DNA from: an uncultured Pseudomonadota bacterium
Lineage (GTDB): Bacteria > Myxococcota_A > UBA796 > UBA2385
Direction of reading: 5' to 3'
DNA length: 39,328 nt
Assembly: GCA_913044235.1 (NCBI GenBank)
Contig: CAJWOS010000006.1
Span: forward strand, 1-39,328
Shown here: in pieces, positions 25,205 through 33,418 of the stretch
How positions within the stretch are numbered: the stretch's first letter is position 1
Layout of the letters: every line of letters begins with the position of its first letter
The notes under the pieces: model-generated
Databases searched by the model: none
Told to the model about the DNA's origin: nothing
What the model saw: the letters and a program-made list of their open reading frames with translations, nothing else
Translations under genes and position numbers: made by a program

Positions 25205-25575
25205 GGTGCCTCCAAGGCGATGAACCCCGCTTGGGGGCGCAGCCGTCCATCCGAGGGCCGGTTGGAACGAAGGGGCCAATATCGCATGGTTGGACGGGGT
25301 GAGCCGCGGGTCTGAGCCCAGAGAGGCGGCGGTATGGTGCCACGCCCGGCGATGGCTCTTCGGGGATCCGTCGATGTCCGCTTTGTCGAAGTCCCCACAG
25401 GGGGGGGATCTATGGCGATCGCTCGTGGGAGCCGATCTCGAAGGGGATTCAGGTCTGTGCTTCGATGCTGGGATGGATCGTACATCCGGTGTTGTCCGAA
25501 CATTTTGCCCACGCAGTCGGTATGGGGCGGGCCGGCCAACCCGGATACGGCGCGGGCCCGATCCCGGAGCACAAG
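25205..25575. other. 371-nt divergent intergenic region
   Basis: This gap lies between the HEAT-like gene (-) and the methyltransferase (+) and should hold both promoters. I see no convincing gene. The short frames here have poor codon pattern and no good start site. The only distinct feature is a run of eight G at 25400-25407. No clear -35/-10 pair was recognised. Confidence 0.6.
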
Positions 25576-26262
25576 ATGTCGAACACCCCCCCCCTTGATG
25601 AGACCATTCGTCGGGTCACTGCCGTCTTCGATCAGTGGGCCCTGGCTGGCCGTGCCGAAGGCATGGAGCGCGGTCATGGGCCCTACGCCCAGCGCGGGTT
25701 TGGGCTGCTGGACCTGTCGAAGCGACCCATGCGGTATCTCGATGTGGGGTGCGGCAACGGCTACACGGTGCGATGGGCCGCGGAGTTGTTGGGCGAAGGC
25801 GAAGGGCTGGCTCTCGGACTGGATGGCAGTGCCGAAATGGTGGCTCGGGCGGCTTCGTTGTCCGAAGGTCTCCCGGCTTCGTTCGTGCATGCGCCGTTTC
25901 CGGATCACGGACAGCCCGAGCTGCTGCAGGCGAGTTCCTTCGACGGCATCTTCTCGATGGAAGTGTTCTACTACCTGCCCGATCTGCCCGCGGGACTGGC
26001 GGAGGTGGCACGACTGCTGCGGCCTGGGGGACGGTTTGTCTGCGTGGTGGACTTCTACGCTGAAAATGTGGCCAGTCATGGCTGGCCAGACGATCTGGGT
26101 GTGCCCATGACCCTCTGGTCGAAGGCAGACTGGCGCTCGGCGTTCGAGGCGGCGGGGCTCGCCGTGGTTCACCAAGAGCAGCTGCGGGCTGCACCAGGGA
26201 GTGACGGGGGCTCGTGGAAGGAAACCGTGGGCTCACTGATGACGGTTGGGCAGCGCACCTGA
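25576..26262 (+). CDS. SAM-dependent class I methyltransferase
   Basis: The 228-residue product has the SAM-binding motif I Y-L-D-V-G-C-G-N-G-Y (about 54-63), an acidic residue after the second strand (G-L-D-G-S), the post-motif F-D-G-I-F-S-M-E-V-F-Y-Y-L-P and V-A-R-L-L-R-P-G-G-R-F-V. This is the usual Methyltransf_11-type order. The substrate cannot be inferred. The ATG at 25576 has CGGAGC 6 nt upstream; an in-frame ATG 111 nt earlier lacks a site. Oddity: codons 4-7 contain an uninterrupted run of nine C (25586-25594), where slippage would shift the frame right after the start. Confidence 0.87.
   Translation: MSNTPPLDETIRRVTAVFDQWALAGRAEGMERGHGPYAQRGFGLLDLSKRPMRYLDVGCGNGYTVRWAAELLGEGEGLALGLDGSAEMVARAASLSEGLPASFVHAPFPDHGQPELLQASSFDGIFSMEVFYYLPDLPAGLAEVARLLRPGGRFVCVVDFYAENVASHGWPDDLGVPMTLWSKADWRSAFEAAGLAVVHQEQLRAAPGSDGGSWKETVGSLMTVGQRT
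25586..25594 (+). repeat. C9 homopolymer at the 5' end of the methyltransferase gene
   Basis: Nine consecutive C lie within codons 4-7 of the methyltransferase gene. Gain or loss of one base would abolish the full-length product. Such tracts are contingency loci in some pathogens; here the high GC content makes chance occurrence more likely. Confidence 0.7.
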
Positions 26263-26388
26263 CCACAACGGTGCACCAGTGGTGCGGTACCGGGATGCGA
26301 CAGCTTGGTGGATTCTGTTTTGTTTTGCGCGCAGTGTGGTAAACCAGCGCTGCTCACACGTCGTTGAACATCGCTCTGGAGGAACCCC

Positions 26389-27435
26389 ATGCGTGCTTTC
26401 ATCCCCACCGCAGGTCTGGCCCTTGTCGGCCTTGCAGCGTCGCCAGCCCTCGCAGGCGACGACGACCCAAAACGCTTCAGCATCGGCTTCTCGACCGGCA
26501 TCCGCCCCGACATGGCCGGGCTCGGGTCCACCATCGTTCAGGACGGCACCGTCGACACGGCCGACACCACGTTTGCAAGCCTGGCGTACAGCACCAACAA
26601 GTTCCTGATGTCCGACCGCGACAACATGACCCTGGGCAACAACTCTGCGGGCACGGACTCCGTCTTCAACGTCCAGACCGACGATCCCAAGGTGGGCGGA
26701 TCCATGCTCGGGATGGAGTTCGGTGGAGACCTCCGCTACGAGCTCGACGATGTGATCAACTGGCCTCTCTTCATCGACGCGGGCTTCTACTACACCGGCA
26801 AGATGAGCGGTGGAGAGCAGTCCCGGACCCTCGGCGACCTTGCAGAGCAAAGCGACACCGTCGCCCTTGCCGCTGCCGTGAACGGCCTCGACCCCGCGGA
26901 CTATTCCGGCGGCACCATGGCCACCACCTGGAACGCCTCCTGGTGGGAAATTCCGATCTCCCTCGGCATGAAGGTCCCGATCAAGCCCCACTGGTTTGTC
27001 TACGGCAACGCCGGTGTGAGCATCTTCAAGGGAGGCTTCGACATTACGGTCGACATCGATGAAAACTACGCCAACGTGCTTGGCACCCACATCGACACCT
27101 CCACAGAAATCCCCACGGTCACCGACCTCTCCCCCGACGGTGGCGTGCAAGACACCATCAGCTTCCGCACGGGCGCGGTCGGTCTGAACTACGGGGTGGG
27201 AACCCAGGTCAACATCAAGAAGACCTTTGCGCTCTTCTTTGAGCTCAACAGCTCCGGTGCTGCCAAGACGGTGTTCAACAGCAACAACATGAAGTCCGAG
27301 TCCAAGCAGCTCTTCACTGCGCTGTCGAGCCAAAGCCTCGCCGAGTCCGACGCCGAGTGGTTTGAAAAGCTCGCGTATCCGGTGCTCATGCAGGGTGCTT
27401 CGGCCCGCATCGGCTTCCGGGCCTACCTGTTCTGA
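26389..27435 (+). CDS. outer-membrane beta-barrel protein
   Basis: The 348-residue product has a signal peptide (M-R-A-F-I-P-T-A-G-L-A-L-V-G-L) with cleavage at A-L-A before G-D-D. The mature part is Gly- and aromatic-rich with alternating strands (F-I-D-A-G-F-Y-Y-T, I-P-I-S-L-G-M-K-V, F-V-Y-G-N-A-G-V-S, I-G-F-R-A-Y-L-F) and ends in Phe, as outer-membrane proteins do. Asp/Asn/Thr-rich segments between strands would be extracellular loops. GAGGA lies 5 nt before the ATG. Synonymous codons are strongly C-ending (AAC, ATC, TTC, GAC), more so than in neighbours, which suggests high expression. A hairpin terminator follows 20 nt after the stop, so it is probably monocistronic. Pore or transport specificity unknown. 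Confidence 0.83.
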   Translation: MRAFIPTAGLALVGLAASPALAGDDDPKRFSIGFSTGIRPDMAGLGSTIVQDGTVDTADTTFASLAYSTNKFLMSDRDNMTLGNNSAGTDSVFNVQTDDPKVGGSMLGMEFGGDLRYELDDVINWPLFIDAGFYYTGKMSGGEQSRTLGDLAEQSDTVALAAAVNGLDPADYSGGTMATTWNASWWEIPISLGMKVPIKPHWFVYGNAGVSIFKGGFDITVDIDENYANVLGTHIDTSTEIPTVTDLSPDGGVQDTISFRTGAVGLNYGVGTQVNIKKTFALFFELNSSGAAKTVFNSNNMKSESKQLFTALSSQSLAESDAEWFEKLAYPVLMQGASARIGFRAYLF

Positions 27436-27455
27436 GTCGCTAGCATCTACACCCG

Positions 27456-27500
27456 CAGCCCTCGCGGAACCCGAAGGTTTCCGGGGGGCTGTTGCATTTT
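27456..27500 (+). terminator. intrinsic terminator-like hairpin after the beta-barrel gene
   Basis: CAGCCC...GGAACC (27456-27471) pairs with GGTTTCC-GGGGGGCTG (27476-27491) around a CGAA tetraloop, with a one-base bulge and an asymmetric inner loop. The following TTGCATTTT gives a T-rich tail. It lies 20 nt after the stop codon, as expected for Rho-independent termination of a strongly expressed gene. Confidence 0.68.
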
Positions 27501-27569
27501 GGGACCGTCGATGTCAGATCCGACGCCATCCGCTACAGTAGAAGGAGAGCGCTGCGATTAGGGGTTGAC

Positions 27570-29030
27570 TTGGCGGTGTATCAAAAGAGCGAGTGGGCTG
27601 TTGTTGCATCGTGTGTTGCCGCGGTGGATCTTGCGGCTCTCGTGCAGATGACTGTGGTGCACACCGTGGATCGACTCACGGCGATGATGTTTGTGATTCC
27701 CAGCCTGGTGGGGCTCTTCGCTGGGATGGGCATCATTCGACTCTCCCGTAGTACTCGCCACGAGAAGGATCTTCGTGGTCAGTTGGAGCAGCGCACTGCC
27801 GAGGTGCAGCAGCTCAACGACTCTTTGCAGGAACGTGTAGAGCGCCGCACCCTCGAGCTTCGTGCCCGTGAAGCAGAGCTGGTGCAGTCGCAGAAGATGG
27901 AAGCGCTGGCGCGTCTCGCTGGGGGGATCGCGCATGACTTCAACAACCTCCTCACTGCGATTCTGCAGGGTGCCGAGCTGATCACGGAGCTTGCCGAAGA
28001 ACCCGAGAGTGTCCGAGAGATCTCGGACGACGTTCGGGGCGCAGCAGAGCGGGCCACCGAGCTCACCAGCAAGCTGCTCACGCTCAGTCGACGAAAGCGG
28101 ATCCCGGAGCCGCCGCGCCCCGTGGATCTGGCGCAGACCGTTCGCGATCTGTCTCGACTGATCGACCGGTTGATGGGGGACCGCTCGGCGGTCTCGATCG
28201 AGCTTGCGCCCGAGCTTCCATCCATCGTGGCCGATCCGGCCCACCTTGAGCAGGTGTTGGTGAACCTCTGCATGAACGCGCGGGATGCGATGCCGGAAGG
28301 TGGACTGCTGAGCATTCAGGTCATGCATGTGCCATCGGCCGACCTCGCCTCGCCACTCCGGGGTGACGATGGACACGGAGCTGTGAGCCTGCGAATCCAA
28401 GACACCGGTGTGGGCATCCCCGACCACCTCATCGACCGTGTCTTCGAGCCGTTGTTCACCACGAAAGAGCCAGGAGCCGGAACTGGCCTTGGGCTCAGCA
28501 TCGTGCGCAACCTCGTGGAGGGGGCGGGTGGTGTGGTTGAACTGAGTCGGCCCGAAGCCGGCGGCACGGTCTTCGACCTGTTCTGGCCCGCCCAGGCCCC
28601 CGATGTCGAGGCGATTGCCATTGTGTCGCCCGAGCAGACCGACCCTCCCGACGCACCATCGGCGAGCCCAGAGATTCTGTCGGTTCTGGTGATCGACGAC
28701 GATCGGAGTGTGCGCCAGATGGTGTCGCGAGCGCTCCGGGCGCGTGGTCATGAAGTGGAGATGGCCAACGGCGGCGATGAAGCGGAGCGGATTGTGCGCA
28801 CCGGCAGCATGCACTTTGATGTGGTCTTGTCGGACATCCACATGCCCAAGCGAACCGGTATCGAGCTGGTGCCCATCTGGGCCGAAGTGATTCCCACCAG
28901 CCGTGTGGTCCTGATGACCGGATTCACCGACCATCCTCTCGACGAGGACCGGCTGCGGGAGCTTCAGGTGGTGGCCGTTCTGCGCAAGCCGTTCGATGTG
29001 GCGCAGCTCGAAGCGGTGCTTCACGCGTAA
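27570..29030 (+). CDS. hybrid sensor histidine kinase with C-terminal receiver
   Basis: The product is about 486 residues from the TTG at 27570 (AGGGG 5 nt upstream); a GTG at 27576 is equally possible. A TTG at 27492 would extend the frame but lies in the terminator of the preceding gene. Two membrane spans (about residues 10-55) frame a very short external loop, so it lacks a large sensor domain. A coiled coil then leads to the His box G-G-I-A-H122-D-F-N-N-L-L (NtrB-like), the N box N-L-C-M-N-A-R-D-A-M, D-T-G-V-G-I and G-T-G-L-G-L-S-I-V. The last 115 or so residues form a receiver with V-I-D-D-D and the phospho-acceptor Asp in V-L-S-D-I-H-M-P, plus the conserved Lys in L-R-K-P-F. No separate response regulator is adjacent, so output probably passes to another protein. 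Confidence 0.9.
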   Translation: MAVYQKSEWAVVASCVAAVDLAALVQMTVVHTVDRLTAMMFVIPSLVGLFAGMGIIRLSRSTRHEKDLRGQLEQRTAEVQQLNDSLQERVERRTLELRAREAELVQSQKMEALARLAGGIAHDFNNLLTAILQGAELITELAEEPESVREISDDVRGAAERATELTSKLLTLSRRKRIPEPPRPVDLAQTVRDLSRLIDRLMGDRSAVSIELAPELPSIVADPAHLEQVLVNLCMNARDAMPEGGLLSIQVMHVPSADLASPLRGDDGHGAVSLRIQDTGVGIPDHLIDRVFEPLFTTKEPGAGTGLGLSIVRNLVEGAGGVVELSRPEAGGTVFDLFWPAQAPDVEAIAIVSPEQTDPPDAPSASPEILSVLVIDDDRSVRQMVSRALRARGHEVEMANGGDEAERIVRTGSMHFDVVLSDIHMPKRTGIELVPIWAEVIPTSRVVLMTGFTDHPLDEDRLRELQVVAVLRKPFDVAQLEAVLHA

Positions 29031-29033
29031 AGA

Positions 29034-30431
29034 TCAGCCCACCAGGAGCGTGGTGAGGCCGGCGATGACCACGGCACCGATCAGGTTCAGCACGAGTCCT
29101 TCGCGCGACATGGTGCGCACATCCACGGCCTCGGTGCCGTATACGACGGCATTTGGAGCGGTGGCCACGGGCAGCATGAATGCACAAGATGCAGACAGTG
29201 CGGCGGGAACCATCCACACGATTGGATCGATGCCGGCCGCCAGCCCCGCGGCAGCCAAGACAGGCATGAGGAGGGTGGTGGTGGCCGTATTGCTCGTGAC
29301 CTCGGTGAGAAAGGTGACCGAGAGCGCAATCACCAGGCTCGTGAGCAGCATGGGCCAGCTTGCCAGGCCGAGGTCGTGTGCAATCAGGATGCCGAGGCGT
29401 TCTGCGAGACCGGAGGAGCCGAATGCTTTCGCAATCGCGATGCCGCCACCGAAGAGCAGCAGCAGGCCCCACGGCAGCCCACGCGCATCGTCCCAAGACA
29501 AGAGGCGGTCTTGTTGCGGATCGGAATCACCACTTGGAATGATGAACAGCAAGACGGCCGATGCCAGCGCGATGGTGCTGTCTTTGGCAGTGGTGAACCC
29601 GATGAGCGCCGACCACCCGCCAAAGGGCTGGGTGCGGAACACCCAGGCCGCCGCGGTACAAGCGAACAGGATCAGCACCCTTCGCTCGCGTGGGGTCATG
29701 GGGCCCGGACGGGGCAGCACGGGTGCGGCGGTCTCCGCGGTCACATGGCGTGTGAGCCAGAGCCAGGCGAGTGGGAGCAAGACCGCCACCACAGGGAGAC
29801 CGATGCCCATCCACTCCACGAACGAGACGCCCGGTCCTCCGGTGGTCTCCTGGTAGACCCCCATGAAGACCACATTGGGGGGCGTTCCCACTGGTGTTCC
29901 CATGCCACCGATGCTCGCGGAGTAGGCGAGGCCGAGCAACAGAGGGGTCTTTAGCTGTGGGTCGTCGGACCCGGCCATGAGGGCGAGAACGACCGGCAGC
30001 AACATGAGGGTGGTCGCGGTGTTGCTGATCCACATCGAACACACGGCACACGCCAGCATCACGCCGAGCACAAGGCGCTTGCCGCCGCCCCCCACCAGTC
30101 TCACCATCCCCACGGCGATGCGTCGGTGGGCGTCGGAGCGCTCCATGCCTGCCGAAAGGATGAAGCCGCCCAGCAACAGGAGGATCAAGTGATGTCCGTA
30201 GGCCTCGGCTGCTTGCGCATGGGTCAGGACACCCGTGAACGGAAACACCACAAAGGGCACCAGCGATGTGACCGGCACGGGAACGGGCTCGGTGACCCAC
30301 CAAATGGCGCACAGGGCGGTCACGCCGGCGGTCCATGCGGCACCGGTAGGCAGGCCGACTTGGAGGACGCCGAATCCTGTGAGCAGGGCGATGACCAGTC
30401 CCAGCAGGATCCAGGTGTCTCGTCGGTTCAT
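29034..30431 (-). CDS. DASS-family (SLC13-type) anion:Na+ symporter
   Basis: This membrane protein has 465 residues and about 12-14 hydrophobic segments. Both signature hairpins are present: I-S-N-T-A-T-T-L-M-L-L-P in the first half and T-S-N-T-A-T-T-T-L-L-M-P in the second. The SNT motifs bind Na+ and substrate carboxylate in VcINDY. Bacterial members import dicarboxylates, citrate or sulfate; which applies here is unclear. The ATG at 30431 (M-N-R-R-D-T-W-I-L) is chosen because TM1 begins right after it; the longer frame adds 69 low-complexity residues. It converges with the histidine-kinase gene, whose stop is 3 nt away, and is divergent from the exchanger gene. Confidence 0.9.
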   Translation of the reverse strand: MNRRDTWILLGLVIALLTGFGVLQVGLPTGAAWTAGVTALCAIWWVTEPVPVPVTSLVPFVVFPFTGVLTHAQAAEAYGHHLILLLLGGFILSAGMERSDAHRRIAVGMVRLVGGGGKRLVLGVMLACAVCSMWISNTATTLMLLPVVLALMAGSDDPQLKTPLLLGLAYSASIGGMGTPVGTPPNVVFMGVYQETTGGPGVSFVEWMGIGLPVVAVLLPLAWLWLTRHVTAETAAPVLPRPGPMTPRERRVLILFACTAAAWVFRTQPFGGWSALIGFTTAKDSTIALASAVLLFIIPSGDSDPQQDRLLSWDDARGLPWGLLLLFGGGIAIAKAFGSSGLAERLGILIAHDLGLASWPMLLTSLVIALSVTFLTEVTSNTATTTLLMPVLAAAGLAAGIDPIVWMVPAALSASCAFMLPVATAPNAVVYGTEAVDVRTMSREGLVLNLIGAVVIAGLTTLLVG

Positions 30432-30619
30432 GGAGCGTCCGAAGCTCGAGTGCACAGGGGAAGCGACGGTGTACCACACGGATGGTCTGCCCATGCCGCT
30501 TGTCGCGGAGGAGAAATGGAGAGGACTCTCGTGGCCATTGTTGGGATTGCGCCGGGCGTGGTATGGGCCCAGCAGACTGGAACGGCTCGTTGGCCCTGGT
30601 TCGGTTGGAGACCTGGAAT

Positions 30620-31687
30620 ATGGCGACCCTCGGTCCATTTTTGATGATTGCGCTGTCGTGCATCGGGATCATGTATGGCTGCAATCTGTTTGAGCCCGGT
30701 GCAGACTTTCTCGGCCGGAACATGCGCGATGGGGTCAAGGGCGCCACAATCAACGCGGTAGGCTCCAGCTTGCCCGAGCTCTTCACCACTCTGATCCTGC
30801 TGTTCCTGTACCGCGACATGGACGGATTTTCGGGTGGAGTGGCCACCACGGCGGGCTCTGCGGTGTTCAATGCGGTGTTGATCCCGGCCTGCGCGATCAT
30901 CGCGGTCACCATGTGGGCGCGGAGCACCGACACCATCGAAGTGTCCCGCAAAGTGCTCGTGCGTGACGGCTTCTTCGTCCTGCTGGCAGAGATCGTCCTC
31001 ATCTGGTTTCTGGGTCAAGACACCATCTACTGGTGGATGGGCGCAGCGCTGGTCTTCATCTATGGCCTGTACTTTGGGGCGCTGATGTGGGGGGCCTGGA
31101 GCTCCCGCGACGACGACGAGGAAGAACCCGAATGCGACGATGAGAGGAAGCCAGGTCCGGTGATCTCCGATCTTCTCACGGCGTTGCGAGGCGATGATGT
31201 GGGCCTCACCACCGCGCGCGCATGGGGATTCTTGCTGAGTGGCGCAACGGTTGTGGCGCTGTTTTGTTTTGTGTTGTCGGAGGCCACTGTCCAGCTCGCC
31301 CGCATCTGGGACGTGCCCCTCTTCCTCACCACGGTCATCTTCGCGGCTGCCGCGACCAGTGTGCCCGACACCATCTTGTCCATCCGTGATGCGCTCAAGG
31401 GCAACTACGATGATGCCGTGGCCAACGCCATCGGCTCCAACATCTTCGATGTGTGCATCAGTCTCGGCCTGCCCATCACCATTTACGGCCTTGTGAATGG
31501 ACCGATCGACCTGGGCGACGGGTCGGAGAATGGCGTGCAGCTGATCCGATGGGTGATGCTGGGCTTCACGGTGGTGGTGCTCGCGATGTTCTTCCCTGGG
31601 AAGGTGGGCAAGCGTTCGGGTCTGTTCATGTTTTCGCTGTACGGCGCCTGGGTGCTTTACATCGCCTACCGCACAGTGGCCGCCTGA
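30620..31687 (+). CDS. Na+/Ca2+-exchanger-family membrane protein
   Basis: The 355-residue product has the CaCA alpha repeats. The first carries N-A-V-G-S-S-L-P-E53-L and G-S-A-V-F-N-A. The second carries A-A-T-S-V-P-D-T-I-L-S and A-I-G-S-N-I-F-D. The second has Asp where the first has Glu in the ion-binding position, as seen in many bacterial members. A highly acidic loop (D-D-D-E-E-E-P-E-C-D-D-E) between the two halves may sense ions or interact with partners. Probable function is cation export driven by Na+ or H+; the ion is not certain. The ATG at 30620 has GGAG about 10 nt upstream. Confidence 0.9.
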   Translation: MATLGPFLMIALSCIGIMYGCNLFEPGADFLGRNMRDGVKGATINAVGSSLPELFTTLILLFLYRDMDGFSGGVATTAGSAVFNAVLIPACAIIAVTMWARSTDTIEVSRKVLVRDGFFVLLAEIVLIWFLGQDTIYWWMGAALVFIYGLYFGALMWGAWSSRDDDEEEPECDDERKPGPVISDLLTALRGDDVGLTTARAWGFLLSGATVVALFCFVLSEATVQLARIWDVPLFLTTVIFAAAATSVPDTILSIRDALKGNYDDAVANAIGSNIFDVCISLGLPITIYGLVNGPIDLGDGSENGVQLIRWVMLGFTVVVLAMFFPGKVGKRSGLFMFSLYGAWVLYIAYRTVAA

Positions 31688-31879
31688 GCGCCACGGAGTC
31701 TCGGTCCGTCGGTCTCTCGACCGCATCTGGAACGGCTGAAAGACTCCACAATGCTGCGGTTTGGAGCTCCGAAGACTGCGGACTGGGAGGGCGGACGCCC
31801 AGCTCGAGACCGGGGGGTCAGAAACAACGAATGCCTCAGGATTGGGTGCGATACAGTCGCGGTGCACACCAGGAGTGCT

Positions 31880-33418
31880 ATGCACCGCCGACACTTTCTC
31901 GCCTCATCGGGCGCAGTCACGCTCACCATTCCAGGCTTTCTCTCGGCATGTGCCAAGGCGGGCCTCGCAGCAGACCTTGCCACCGCGCCACCCGACGATC
32001 CGTTTCGAGAGTGGTTCGGCATCGATGAAGCGACCGTTCGAGCAGTGCTCACAGAGCTTGGGGCCGGCGGTGCTCAGCTGGGCGACCTGTACTTTCAGCA
32101 CACCCGCACCACTTCGGTGAAGCTGGAAGACGGCATCATCGGTGAGGCGAATTCGTCGATCGCACAGGGCGTGGGTCTGCGCGTCGTGATCGGCGACCAG
32201 ACCGGCTACGCCTTCACCGAGGATCTCACCCTCGAGTCGATGAAGAAGGCGGCACGCACCGCGGCAGCCATCGCGCGGGGAGGAGCGCCCAAGCTTGCGC
32301 CCGACCAGCTGCAGTGGCCCGAGATCGCCCGGCGCGACCTGTACTCCCTGAATGTGCCGTGGTCGCAAGTAGGCATCGCTGAAAAGCTGCCGAAAATCCA
32401 GCAGCTCGAAGCCCTCGCCAAGGCCAAAGACCCAGCGGTAGACAAGGTCTCGGTCTCGTGGTGGGACAGCGAAGAGCGAGTGATGGTGGCCACCCTCGAT
32501 GGAAAGGTCTACCGAGAGGTGCGGCCCAATACCCGACTGTGGTGCACGGTAGTGGCAAAGAAGGGCGCCCAGACGCGCTCGAACGGTGCCAACCTGGCCG
32601 GTCGCAAGGGCTTTGACTTCTACACCGACGAACAGCTCGAGACCCTCGCCACGCAGGCGGTCGACCGAACCATGCGACTGTTTGAGGCCCGTCGGCCGCC
32701 AGCCGGCGAAATGCCGGTCATCCTGGCTGCTGGTGCGAGTGGCATCCTGCTCCACGAGGCGGTGGGACATGGGCTCGAAGCAGACTTCAACCGGAAGGGC
32801 ACGAGCATCTATGCCGACAAGATGGGGCAGAAGGTGTCGGCCGACTTCGTGACGGTGGTGGACTCTGGCTTGGAGCCCGGTGAGCGGGGGGCGCTGTCGT
32901 TCGATGACGAGGGCAACCCCTGCCAGCGCACGGTGCTGGTGGAAAATGGCAAGCTCGCTTCGTACATGCACGATGCCATCAGTGCGAAGCACTACGGGGT
33001 CTCGCCCACGGGATCGGGGCGGCGGCAGTCGTTCAAGCACGTGCCGATGCCTCGGATGCGGTGCACGTACATGGAAGACGGGCCCCACACTCGCGAAGAG
33101 ATCATCACCAGCGTAGACAAGGGGATCATCGCCGAGACGTTCACCAATGGCCAGGTGCAGATTGGTGCTGGCGACTTCACCTTCTACATCAAGAACGGGT
33201 GGCTGGTGGAGGGGGGCAAGATCACCGCGCCCATCAGCGATGTGAACATCATCGGCAACGGGCCCGAAGCGTTGGCCAACATCACGATGGCTGCAAACGA
33301 TGCGCACCTCGACACTGGGGGCTGGACCTGCGGCAAGAACGGCCAGGGTGTGCCTGTGAGCCAGGGACTGCCCACCGTGCTCGTGTCGAAGCTCAATGTG
33401 GGAGGCGTCGATGCCTGA
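31880..33418 (+). CDS. TldD-type metalloprotease with Tat/lipoprotein-like N-terminus
   Basis: TldD and TldE/PmbA form a heterodimeric metalloprotease that processes unfolded peptides, such as microcin B17 leader or CcdA antitoxin. This 512-residue protein has the zinc motif H292-E-A-V-G-H297 and a downstream Cys484 in G-W-T-C-G-K, which match the TldD ligands. Unlike classical cytoplasmic TldD it starts M-H-R-R-H-F-L-A-S-S-G, a twin-arginine-type signal, and has a lipobox L-S-A-C24. That suggests export of the folded protein and possible lipidation. The ATG has AGGAG 5 nt upstream, and the longer frame lacks family similarity. It overlaps the TldE-like gene by 8 nt. Confidence 0.9.
   Translation: MHRRHFLASSGAVTLTIPGFLSACAKAGLAADLATAPPDDPFREWFGIDEATVRAVLTELGAGGAQLGDLYFQHTRTTSVKLEDGIIGEANSSIAQGVGLRVVIGDQTGYAFTEDLTLESMKKAARTAAAIARGGAPKLAPDQLQWPEIARRDLYSLNVPWSQVGIAEKLPKIQQLEALAKAKDPAVDKVSVSWWDSEERVMVATLDGKVYREVRPNTRLWCTVVAKKGAQTRSNGANLAGRKGFDFYTDEQLETLATQAVDRTMRLFEARRPPAGEMPVILAAGASGILLHEAVGHGLEADFNRKGTSIYADKMGQKVSADFVTVVDSGLEPGERGALSFDDEGNPCQRTVLVENGKLASYMHDAISAKHYGVSPTGSGRRQSFKHVPMPRMRCTYMEDGPHTREEIITSVDKGIIAETFTNGQVQIGAGDFTFYIKNGWLVEGGKITAPISDVNIIGNGPEALANITMAANDAHLDTGGWTCGKNGQGVPVSQGLPTVLVSKLNVGGVDA

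Noticed and set aside
25290..25598. 102-codon plus-strand frame in the gap before the methyltransferase
   Set aside because: Poor codon pattern, no ribosome site, overlaps the methyltransferase start in another frame.
27558..29024. Long antisense open frame (488 codons) over the histidine kinase
   Set aside because: Codes for His/Arg-rich low-complexity sequence with no motif, opposite a gene with all kinase boxes; typical of high-GC DNA.
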